Source of the DNA: Thamnaconus septentrionalis
Taxonomy: Eukaryota > Chordata > Actinopteri > Tetraodontiformes > Monacanthidae
DNA length: 64,000 nucleotides
Direction: 5' to 3'
Assembly: GCA_009823395.1 (NCBI GenBank)
Contig: CM020516.1
Span: 12,000,001 to 12,064,000 of the forward strand
The notes beneath the pieces are model-generated. The model did no database searches. It saw nothing but the letters and a program-made list of their open reading frames with translations, and was not told the DNA's origin. How positions within the stretch are numbered: position 1 is the first letter of the stretch; each line of letters opens with the position of its first letter. This document shows positions 1 through 9,087 of the stretch, one piece after another. The position numbers and the translations under genes were made by a program.

Positions 1-1322
1 CACCTCATTTCGGGACTAAATGTTTTTATTTTCCACAAGTATGGCCATTGTGTGCCCTCCAGAGGGATGAGGGTGCAGTCTCCCCAGCGTGCTGTGATTA
101 ATGGGCTCTGTCTGGGATTCTGCAACATCTCCACGGTTGATCGGGCCTCCCTGACTCATGTAACAGTAGAGGATCGTCGGCCGACGCGCCGCGTATGAGC
201 ACATCGAAATCGCCAAGTTCTCCACGTGAAGGCTGCCATTTTGTCATAGTACGTTTTGTCCGTTTTAGGTGGAGCGAGAACGAAAGGGAGCTCAGTTTAC
301 AGTCTGCATGTGAGGAAAACATTTTTGAAAAAATCCAAGGACCTCATGTTGAGCCACGAACACTTTCATCTGCATTCTTTGCCTATAAATAAACATCTAT
401 TAGATCTCATTTTTCACACACACGCTCACACATGCATACCTCTGTAATCAAAAGCCTACAGCAAGTTATGTCTGACTGCTTCTTATCTCCAAGATACACA
501 CACCCGACGGACACACTCTCAGATGTGTGTCTGCGTGAGTTTAGTTTTGGAAACAGTAAAAATGTGGCATTTAGGAAACACATGACGATTTTAAAATCTC
601 TGCTGGGCTTCTTGCAAATTGCCTGCTACTGTACATAAGTCATTTCAAGAACTCATTTGCACCAGCAGCTGTTTGTCTGCACCTTATCAGACAGGTTTTA
701 TTTTGTTAATAGTGACGCATTGGTGAAATGTACAAGTCATTGGTTCCTTAAGTTGTACATTTAATGCTTGTAGAACATCACCACCTAATTTCAGTCTACA
801 TACAGACAAACCCTAATTATATTTTAAACTGAATACCTGTTTTGTTTTGTTTTATCAAATGATCAACACCAGTGTTCATTTAAAACAAACATTTTAAATG
901 TTTAATTGTTTTTGAGAGAGTTGGTGGAACTGATTTACAATTTACAAGGTGGATTTACACATAGCACTTTTAGTACTTTTTAATATACAGGACAGTATAA
1001 TTTCTGGTGTATAAAAAAATGAGGGGGAAAATGTAAATAGTGAGAAACGTTTTCTTTGTCAAATCTAATGTGGATCTTTCAATTTATCTTTAAGTAGAAA
1101 AAATTTGTCTGCTTTAGAAAAAGAGGTGTTTCTCCGTAGCTAGGCTAACAAAAATGCTAATGTAGAATTTGTCTATTTTCTTTTACACTGACATAAAAGA
1201 AAATTTTCAGAGTACAGATCGGAATGAAAATGTTGAAAAATGGAGAATAATTACGATATTTGTTTGCTGATTGCAAATGCTGGAATTAATTTGGATTAAA
1301 CCCACGTGATAATTAAAATATT

Positions 1323-1328
1323 TTTATT
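1323..1328 (-). terminator. Candidate poly(A) signal for nkx3.3
   Basis: AATAAA reads on the minus strand about 265 bases after the nkx3.3 stop. It is the nearest canonical hexamer. The region is AT-rich, so a chance match is possible and no strong GU-rich element follows. Confidence 0.3.
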
Positions 1329-1518
1329 TTTTATATGCATTTGTACTTTCAAACCTGTTTTCAATCTTGCAGTGGGGATATTCCTGATACCTTCCTTCTC
1401 AGCCATCAGGTTAAAAAAAAAAAAGTCAAACAGCTCATTTTCAGTTCTGTCCATTTTCGACTTCTGTCATCCAGACAGCTTCCAGAATGAGGCAGACGGT
1501 GTGTTTCTGGGGTGAGAG

Positions 1519-1520
<2 letters not shown>

Positions 1521-1586
<66 letters not shown>
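1521..1586. repeat. (GT)33 microsatellite, uninterrupted
   Basis: A perfect 66-base GT run. On the nkx3.3 sense strand it is (CA)33 and begins 7 bases after the stop codon, so it forms the start of the 3' UTR. Confidence 0.98.
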
Positions 1587-1587
<1 letters not shown>

Positions 1588-1592
1588 GATCA

Positions 1593-2527
1593 TCAGAACA
1601 TCCCTCCGCAGCACATCATCCCGGTCATGCTGCAGGGCTGGCAGCAGTAGTGCAGGTATGGCTGGTACCGGTAGGCCCGGTACACCGGCAAGTGCGGCCT
1701 GCTGTCCTGGATCTGACTGTCCCTCACCAGCACTTTGACGGCCACTTTCCTCGGCGCCCCGCACTCCGCCAGCTCGCCGCCCGCCTGCCGCCGCTTGCTC
1801 TTGTATCTGCGGTTCTGGAACCAGATCTTCACCTGGGTCTCTGTCAGCTTGAGGGTTTCGGCCAGATCCGCCCTCTCCGGTCCCGAGAGGTACCGCTGCG
1901 ACTTGAAGCGGCGCTCCAGCTCGTGGACCTGCGCGTACGAAAACGCCGCCCTCGTGCGCTTCTTGACTCCGGACGCGCGCAGCTGCTCCTCCGGTGAACA
2001 TCCCAGAGGGTCCTCGCTGTTCTGGAATCCCTTCTGCGGGTTCTCCTCTCTACTGTGCGCCACGTCCTGCTCTGCACCGCCTTGTTGTTCATCTGCCGGT
2101 ATGAAGGAAGTGGGAAGTGTCAGGATTGTATCCAGAATTAGATACAGTATTTGCCACCCACCACCATTCTCAAAAAAAAAACAAATAAAAACCAATCGGT
2201 TAAAAATATTAGTAGTTATACATAATTGTGCCAAATTCTTCCATCATTTTATTTCTATTCAGACTAAATTCCCTTGAGCTCACCCTCTCGCTCTGCTGTT
2301 TCCTCCCCTGCAGTCTCGTCGCTGAAGGGATCAGGAGACAGGGGATTGTCTCCCTCAGTCGCACTGAGACCGGCCGAGTGTCTCTCTCCTCCTTGATGCG
2401 CCAAACCAAGGCCCTTAATGCCGCTGCCGCCTGTGGCGCAGGTGTCCCACGCCGCCCTCACGCCCCCGCCCCGCGTAACTCGTCCGGTCAGGATGTCCCT
2501 GATCGTGAAGGACGAAAAGCTCAACAT
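1593..2527 (-). CDS. nkx3.3: NK3-class homeobox transcription factor, probably Nkx3.3
   Basis: Two coding exons on the minus strand: exon 1 at 2527-2284 and exon 2 at 2092-1593. The GT-AG intron is in phase 1 and the product is 247 aa. The start is the ATG followed by [12 protein letters not shown], an EH1/TN-like repressor motif at residues 4-12. A 60-residue homeodomain spans about 125-184. It has Tyr in NRRYK, the mark of NK-class homeodomains, and its core SGPERADLA and [11 protein letters not shown] are NK3-like. The block [10 protein letters not shown] after it is also typical of NK3 proteins. The family binds DNA in the nucleus and patterns pharyngeal and visceral mesoderm. The name Nkx3.3 rather than 3.1 or 3.2 rests on the position next to nkx2.3. 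The gene is missing from mammals. The C-terminus is rich in Cys and Met. Confidence 0.9.
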
Positions 2528-2631
2528 CGCTGCCGTCCCGCTTCCGCCTGATTCAGATGCATTGAGAGACGGGCTCCGTTGAGAGCGCGTATCCTCCGCT
2601 CGATCCGTCACCGGCCCCGTAATTGCTCGGG

Positions 2632-2667
2632 ATTAATAGCGGTGGACTTTGTCCAGTCTGATATTGG
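2632..2667 (-). promoter_or_regulatory. Candidate nkx3.3 core promoter (CCAAT box and TATA-like box)
   Basis: On the minus strand CCAAT reads at 2667-2663 and TATTAAT at 2638-2632. The spacing and order fit a start site near 2605 and a 5' UTR of about 80 bases. Both motifs are short, so this is a plausible reading and not proof. Confidence 0.35.
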
Positions 2668-4710
2668 CCATGCAGGCAGCATCAGGAGCTGTCAAGTCTG
2701 TTGCAACATCCGCGACAGAAGACGGTCAACCTTGGATAGGCTGTTCCCCGTGATGGGTCCCTCCTTTGCACCGCCCAGCTCCACGCTGGTTCCTTGTCTT
2801 CTCCGCACGGTGCAGTTTACATGTGACTGCATCTTGCCACGTTATAGACATGAATGTATTTGTTTACCTGAGCTTTAAGCTTCATAGTTCCTAAACTGCT
2901 CTATGGTTGAGGCGACTTTACGACTGCTTAAAGTGTTTAGAACTCTGATCATCAGTCAGGAGGCACGTATAGCACATACCAGTCCCCAAGTGCTTTGCTA
3001 AATAACAAATAAGCTCAGATTCCAGCAAGGAAACGTGGTGCGTAATGTTTGGACGGCCGTGCGTAAAAAGTCTGCTCCAACCGGGATATTTGTCAGTTCC
3101 TGCTGACAAATTAATGTGCAACTATGGGGGGGAATGTGTAAGAAATGGTCGTATTTTGCTCAAGCAGGTGACTAGCGCCGCCATGTGGTCCAATTTGCCC
3201 GGGTTTTAGGAGCGAAAATGATAAAGGCAAAAAAAAAAAAAAAAAGCCCCCGAAGGAAGGACTCCTCCCCACCGCCTTGCTCTTGCCGGCCGACGCGTTA
3301 CACAATCAGCAGGCCGAGCCTCCATTGACGAACTTTCGATGACAGACGCGCTGATCTGCCCTCCTCTGCGTTGCTTTGTTTCCCTCCTCTGACTAAACAC
3401 AGAAATCTCCCGGATTGCCTCAAGAGCGTGAAAGCTCGTCCCCCCCGTTGGAAGCGGATAGTTTCTGGCGCGTACACGTGTCCAAGCCCCCGCGGTGTCA
3501 TCGCCCCCGATTAATAATGCGTGGCCTTTCAGAAAATATATCGTGCCTTCCTGACGGAAACGGTAATGAGTAAGGGGGGGGGGGGTTCAATTCAGCCTCC
3601 ACCAGAGTTTCCGACTATGGACGTGCACGCAGAGTTCAAATTGAGTGGACGGGGGAAATAAGGCGCATAAACAAAACTGCTGTTATAGCGCAGAGGGGAA
3701 ATTATAAATATCTCGTTAGATTTACATAAACCCAAACGGCATGTGTATTAAAATGAGGTCATTGTAAAAAAGTAACAACAATAATTGTGGCTTATCATCG
3801 TGTAGACTGTTTTTCCTCTGTTAAGAATTTCAAATATACTTTTGCTTCACATTTCATTTATTTCATTTACGCAGACACAATGGGAGCCAACTTTCTTGGT
3901 ATATGATTCCCGGCTTCTGCTGTCAAGACAAGCGAAGCCAGTTTTATTTCAACAAAACAAAACAAAGTAAAACCACAGGCTTGTCTTTCACAGGTTTCAA
4001 GGGTCCATAGCCCGCAGCAGGCACCTAACCTCCTCTAACTCATTTTTGGACACTTTCAAGCGGCGAAATTATATAGCAGAACATTCTGCGTTGATTTCCA
4101 ATGGTTTTACATATATTTAAAAAGGGCTCAAACGACGTCCCTGCTGCCTGCTTCACAGATCAACACGTACGATTAGTGGCACGACTTCTTCGTGCATTTT
4201 TCCCCTTCTATGTTTGGGCCCTGGATGTTTTTCGAGCTCCTCGGTTGCCAGTGGAGACTCTTTTTTTTTGTTTTGGTGTTGGGGAGAAGGGGGGGGAGCT
4301 CAGCCGAACGCCTCCGCCGCGCCACGACGAGCCGAGCCTCTATCTTTGGAAGCGAGGAGATAGCGATCGTAGCGAGCTGTCAGAGTGCAGCCCAGGCCTG
4401 GCCGCGTCCTCAGGCATCGCCGTCCTGTCGCCAGCTCTATTTACACTAGTGGCTGCGCAGCACTTAGAGCCTGACACCAGGTATGTCTCACCGGCAGTGC
4501 GGTAGCCAGGGGAAGTGGCCGGTGGAGGCTATCAGACGAGACAAACACTCTGTTTACGTTGCCATTCGTCTCCATTAATAGTCTTCGCGTTCGATGCCTC
4601 CGAGGGGAAGGTGTGTTAAGGATCCAGGGTGTTTGTGTCTGTGTGTGTGACTTGTGAATATGAATTACATGATAATTACATAATTTATGTTATCACAACA
4701 CAGCCCGGCC

Positions 4711-4768
<58 letters not shown>
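4711..4768. repeat. (ATT)n microsatellite, about 19 units
   Basis: An uninterrupted TAT/ATT trinucleotide run in the nkx3.3-nkx2.3 intergenic region. Confidence 0.97.
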
Positions 4769-4769
<1 letters not shown>

Positions 4770-5395
4770 GGATATCTATTTATCATTTTATATCTACATT
4801 ATGACATGACAGGAAAAATGCGAGAAAAAGGCTTTTCCAAAAATATTTATCACCCGGAGCCCAGAGTTTATTCTGGCTGTCTGGTTAATGTCCATCCCTG
4901 AATCCTGACCGGACATTAGCTGGCCTCTGAATTCTCTCTGCTTCTGGATTTTGTCTCGGACCACATTTAGAAGCTCTCTCACAGAGAAAAAAGAGAGAAG
5001 AATAAATGTCCGGTTGGCTTGTGAAACGTCTCAGGGAAAAATGGGAGACGCGCCGAGCAGTTTTTCCCTTTGTGTAAAATATTAAAATGTTTCAAACGAC
5101 GATCAGAAATTGCGCGGGACACCATTCTAACAAGTTTGTTTGTTTTGTTTTTTTGTTTTGTTTTTCAAACATCATGCTTTATTTGGTTGTGCTTTTGTTC
5201 TTCTATTTGTTCTCTCCAAAGTCTGACACGAATACTCACACATGAAACACGGTGTAGTTCTGTCACGCCGTTATGTTGTTTATTCACCGTCGGGGATTTG
5301 TCAGGGTTATTGTAACATGAGCGTGAAAAAAACAGCTTCGTTACGCAAACAGCAGGTTTAAATAAAAACGACAATTGACCCAAAACAAGTCACAC

Positions 5396-5400
<5 letters not shown>

Positions 5401-5466
<66 letters not shown>
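5401..5466. repeat. (TA)33 microsatellite
   Basis: A perfect TA run of 66 bases, about 310 bases past the nkx2.3 poly(A) signal in the sense direction of that gene. Confidence 0.98.
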
Positions 5467-5471
<5 letters not shown>

Positions 5472-5777
5472 ATACTTAAAGGGACTGCGTCATGTAGTTC
5501 CAGAGACCCTTGTGGCGCACAACCCTGAAATGATTTACAACACTCAGAAATGCAAAGGTACTGTTTTACGCACAGGTTTTTGTATCTGTGTGGATATTAA
5601 AAAATAATAATAATAAAAAAAAAACAGGCCTACATTCGCTTTAAATCACAAGAGGCTGTATGATGCACAGTCCGTCTTTCCTCTTCTTTTTTTGAAATAC
5701 AGTCTGACTGATATCCAAGCGCAGGCTTTCCAAAACCTTGTGAGAAATACGCACGCATGAATTCTGTCTGTCAGGAG

Positions 5778-5783
5778 TTTATT
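5778..5783 (-). terminator. Poly(A) signal of nkx2.3
   Basis: AATAAA reads on the minus strand 93 bases after the nkx2.3 stop codon. It is the first canonical signal and gives a short 3' UTR. Confidence 0.65.
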
Positions 5784-5875
5784 AAAACAGTCTTGTGCTT
5801 ACAGCGTAATAGCAGGCTGGAATCCACCCAGACACTCCAGAGAGTTTACTCCAAGCCGTGCGTAAAGTTCTGCGG

Positions 5876-7914
5876 CTACCAGGCCCGGATGCCCTGCAGT
5901 GTCCCCTGGCAGGGCGGCACCACCGGTCCTTGCGGCGCCTGGCTTTGCGTCTGCGCGCCCAGGTTTCCCAAATTCATGTTCATAAAAGCATTGGCTGCGG
6001 TGTTACCGGGCTGCAGCGACGGCAAACTGGAGTACGAGTACGTGTTGGTGTACACCGAGTTGCTGTAACTGTAGGCCTGGTTGCCGTAGTAGCTGTACGG
6101 GCTCGGCGCTCCGACCGTGTAGGACGTGTTATAGTTCTGAGAGCCAGTCAGACAAGGCCTCCCGTCCCGGACCAGCACCGGGACAGCCACCCTTCTGGGC
6201 GGTGGTGGCGCATGGTGGTGGTGGTGATGGTGGTGGTGGCCGGCCAGCTCCAGAGTCTTGTCCTGCCGCTGCCTCTTGCACTTGTACCTCCTGTTCTGGA
6301 ACCAGATCTTGACCTGTGTGGAGGTGAGCTTGAGGGAGGAGGCGAGGTGCTCCCGCTCCGGCGCGGACAGGTAGCGCTGCTGCTTGAAGCGCCTCTCCAG
6401 CTCGAACACCTGGGCCTGGGAGAAGAGGACGCGCGGTTTCCTGCGGGTCCTCTGCTGCTTGGCGGTGGGCTTCTGCAAGTCGGGATCCTCGGGGTCAGTG
6501 CGCAACGCCCCGCAGGATTCTGCGTGAAGGAGAACCAGTCCGCATTACATTCAAGCTCATTCGAGGCAGTGCTGAGAAGTATAGATTTTTAATCATATAA
6601 TAAATAGAATTCAGGCGCCTGTTGCTTACGTTATTATAAACGATTTAATGTTGTAATAAATATATATTTATTTAATTAAATTAGTCGTTTATTTTTAATA
6701 CGTTTGTGACCTGTTTAATAAAAATGTCGGTTATTAATTCATCTAAACGATTTAAAAAGTGTGCTACTATTTTGAAAGTTATGAATTTGACTATAGGAAA
6801 AAATATTATATTAAACTGGGAGTTGGAGGACAACATTTTTAAATGATCTCACCTTGAACCTAAATTACAAATGTTACATCTCACGTCTTAAACAAACAAA
6901 TGTATTTAAAATAAATGAATTTAAAAAAAATTAAAACCGCGAATTTGTGGCAGCTTTTCAGTGTATTAATTGGCCAAACGTACACGGAAATCAGTGCTTT
7001 ATATGAACTATTTTACCTGAATGGGCGTAGCTATGAAATGAAAACCGTAATTAATACAAATGTAGACAGCACATTTAACTTCAGGCTCTTGGCAGAACGC
7101 AGGTGGAAACTAATGAAGTGTGTATATAGTATACCACCATCACCACCACTACCACCACCCCCCTCTCTTTTTTACGTGGGCGTTCATTTTTGCAAGGCGT
7201 GGCATTGCGTTTTCCCCTCTTGTTGAATAATGTTGATACAAAATAAAGACGAGCTTTTCCTTGCCATTTACTCGAAGTGTCACTTGCGAAACTCACTTTG
7301 CAAGTGTCTGTCAGTTCCTAGCAGCCTCGCTTGATTGAGGGCTTTACCATCAGGCGCTAAACCAACCGTATCATCGCAGTGATCATCCTCAGATGTGGCG
7401 TGTCTCCCCCCCTACCTCATCTTTGACAAATAACCGGCCAATTTAAATGACACGGATGATCATTTACGACTCTCTTCGCACCGCACTTACTGCTCTCCTG
7501 CTCCTCCTGCTCGGGCTCCAGTCCGAGGTCCGCAGAGTGATTTTGCGCAGGGTTGCCAAACATCTCCACCGTCAGATCGGCCTCGGTGAGTCGGTCCTGT
7601 CCGGTCAGCGTGCTCAGATAGGACATCCTCTCCTCGCCCTCCGACACTCCGGAGCTGATGGGGCTGGGACTGTCCCGGCCGGCCAGCATGCAGGAGGGCG
7701 GCGTGTGGGAGCGGAACTGGCTCTTTGTGAAAGCTCCCGGCTGGGAGAGCGCGCCCGGCAAGCCGAAGCAGGAGAGAAACTGCAGCTGAGATTGCTGATG
7801 CTGGTGCTGCTGCTGGTGCTGCTGGTGGTGTTGCTGCTGCTGCAGCTCCAACTTCAGAATGTCCTTCACGGAAAAAGGCGTGGTGGAAGAAGTGACGAGC
7901 GGGCTGGGGAGCAT
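5876..7914 (-). CDS. nkx2.3: Homeobox transcription factor Nkx2.3
   Basis: Two coding exons on the minus strand: exon 1 at 7914-7491 and exon 2 at 6519-5876. The donor is A|GTAAGT, the acceptor is CAG|AATCC, the intron is in phase 1, and the product is 355 aa. The start is the ATG of MLPSPLVTS. The TN domain follows at once ([12 protein letters not shown], about residues 11-22). Next is a Gln/His-rich tract encoded by CTG/TTG-like repeats. The homeodomain spans about 167-226 with the NK2 signature [10 protein letters not shown] and [11 protein letters not shown]. Nine His residues follow, then Pro-rich sequence and the NK2-specific domain [12 protein letters not shown]. The protein ends in LQGIRAW, shared with Nkx2.3 and Nkx2.5 relatives. 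The Tyr/Ser/Asn-rich C-terminal half is as expected. The family acts in pharyngeal endoderm, gut and spleen mesoderm and heart. Human NKX2-3 sits beside GOT1, as here. Confidence 0.96.
6520..7490 (-). other. nkx2.3 intron
   Basis: A single 971-base intron. The half next to exon 2 is very AT-rich. The half near exon 1 carries a run of CAC/CCA triplets (7134-7160) and a cluster of NK2-type half-sites at 7274-7306. Confidence 0.85.
7274..7306. promoter_or_regulatory. Cluster of NK2-like (CAAGTG/CACTTG) sites in the nkx2.3 intron
   Basis: Within 33 bases there are four AAGTG or CACTT cores. They include a perfect 7-base inverted repeat, CACTTGC at 7281-7287 and GCAAGTG at 7300-7306. NKX2 factors bind CAAGTG-type sites, so self-regulation is possible. 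No functional evidence is visible. Confidence 0.3.
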
Positions 7915-8290
7915 CGTCGCCGCCGAGAGAGAGAGCTGACAGAGGACAATCAAGCACCCCGGAGTGGAACCCGGGCGGCGCGTAAAAGGAAGTCGACACC
8001 AGGCAGCGGGGAACCTTGGAAGCTTTTGGCGCAGGTCGAGGGGAAGTGGCGTCCATGCAGCTGTAACATCCCTTCCGACTCCGCTGTGGCTGTGGCTGCA
8101 GGGCTCAGGAGAGAGACGCAGAGGTCGATCCTGTTTGGTTGGCTGACTTCACTTGTCTAGAGAGCGAGCTGGGTCAGCCAAGATGCTGTCCTCTCCCTCT
8201 CCGTGACGTCCTGGAGGTGGGAGGGACCGGCAGAGAAGCTCCCTCTCTCCTTCGGTCTCCCCCTCTCTCTGTGCTTGTCGGTGTTAAAAG

Positions 8291-8310
8291 GCCTATTTTA
8301 TTTAAACAAT
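8291..8310 (-). promoter_or_regulatory. Possible TATA-like element upstream of nkx2.3
   Basis: The minus strand reads TTTAAATAAAATAGG about 385 bases upstream of the nkx2.3 ATG, followed by CT-rich and GA-rich leader-like sequence. It is a weak candidate, because AT-rich runs are common in this area. Confidence 0.2.
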
Positions 8311-9001
8311 ATTATCAGCAGCTCAGGTTGGCACAGGCTTTCCAAGTGAGGACGATTTGTTTTCTATTTGCCTATAGGCTTTTACTCTCTCTGTAAGCAT
8401 ACAGCGACAGCTTTTTATTGGTACAATCAATATTACATTTGAATATCATTTTAATAATATAATAGCGGAGAACCCAAATGATGCGGTCGGGTTTGCCTTC
8501 CAACTCAAATAGCAATTATTATCTCATTTAGAAATAAAATTAACTGGCTTCGCAGTTATTCCTATCATCACCGCGGTGGTCTTTAAGATTAGGCCTATCT
8601 GGGTTTCCTGTCTGGGCAAGCCATGGATAAGATAGCACGTCTCATCGCTGGGAAATGAGATAAAAATGCCAATCCGAAGGCCCATTTAGACTATTTTAGC
8701 CACTTTTAGAAATCTGCTCTGTCTACGCCTGTCTCCTGGCAGGCATTTGAAATAGTCCTAATTTTCCTTCTAAAGAGACTTTTCCTCCTGACTTCGAAAA
8801 CGGGAAAGCCTGTATTATATTGTAAATAGTTGTTAGACTTATATAATTTAAATAAATGAATAAATTAGGTATTTAATTTAACTAACTTAAGTAATTGGTA
8901 TATCTTACGTAAATACTATAAATGAAACGAAATGATAAATGTTTATATTGAACAGTTCTAACTATATAGCGAATCTCTACAAGAGCGACTATCACTTTTT
9001 A

Positions 9002-9025
9002 AATAACAACAACAACAACAACAAC

Positions 9026-9087
<62 letters not shown>
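9002..9087. repeat. Compound (AAC)n(AAT)n microsatellite
   Basis: Seven or so AAC units pass directly into about 20 AAT units. Confidence 0.97.

Larger units (their letters stand above)
1..1592. other. Non-coding stretch downstream of nkx3.3
   Basis: I see no exon here: the open frames are short and match nothing I recognise. The part nearest 1592 should be the nkx3.3 3' UTR. A plus-strand AATAAA lies at 388-393. In human the next gene past NKX2-3 is SLC25A28, which converges on it, so the first 400 bases could be the tail of a plus-strand neighbour lying left of the window. That is inference from gene order only. Confidence 0.4.
2668..5755. other. nkx3.3-nkx2.3 intergenic region
   Basis: About 3 kb between the start of nkx3.3 and the 3' end of nkx2.3, with no exon that I can support. 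It should hold the nkx3.3 promoter and enhancers. It contains a run of 12 G (3574-3585), an ATT trinucleotide array (4711-4768) and a TA array (5401-5466). The long open frame at 4101-4505 has no recognisable protein features. Confidence 0.6.

Noticed and set aside
3167..3191. CTCF-like match on the minus strand near 3170
   Set aside because: Three mismatches to the core. ATGGCGGC in it fits a YY1 site equally well, so no call was made.
4101..4505. 134-aa open frame between nkx3.3 and nkx2.3
   Set aside because: No domain, atypical composition, and no splice partners or conserved protein motif.
5858..6592. 244-aa plus-strand open frame opposite nkx2.3 exon 2
   Set aside because: Antisense to a homeobox exon with high GC third positions, and low-complexity Val/Leu/Arg composition.
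7447..8160. 237-aa plus-strand open frame opposite nkx2.3 exon 1
   Set aside because: Antisense of the Gln/His tract and flanks, giving a Leu-rich translation without a match.
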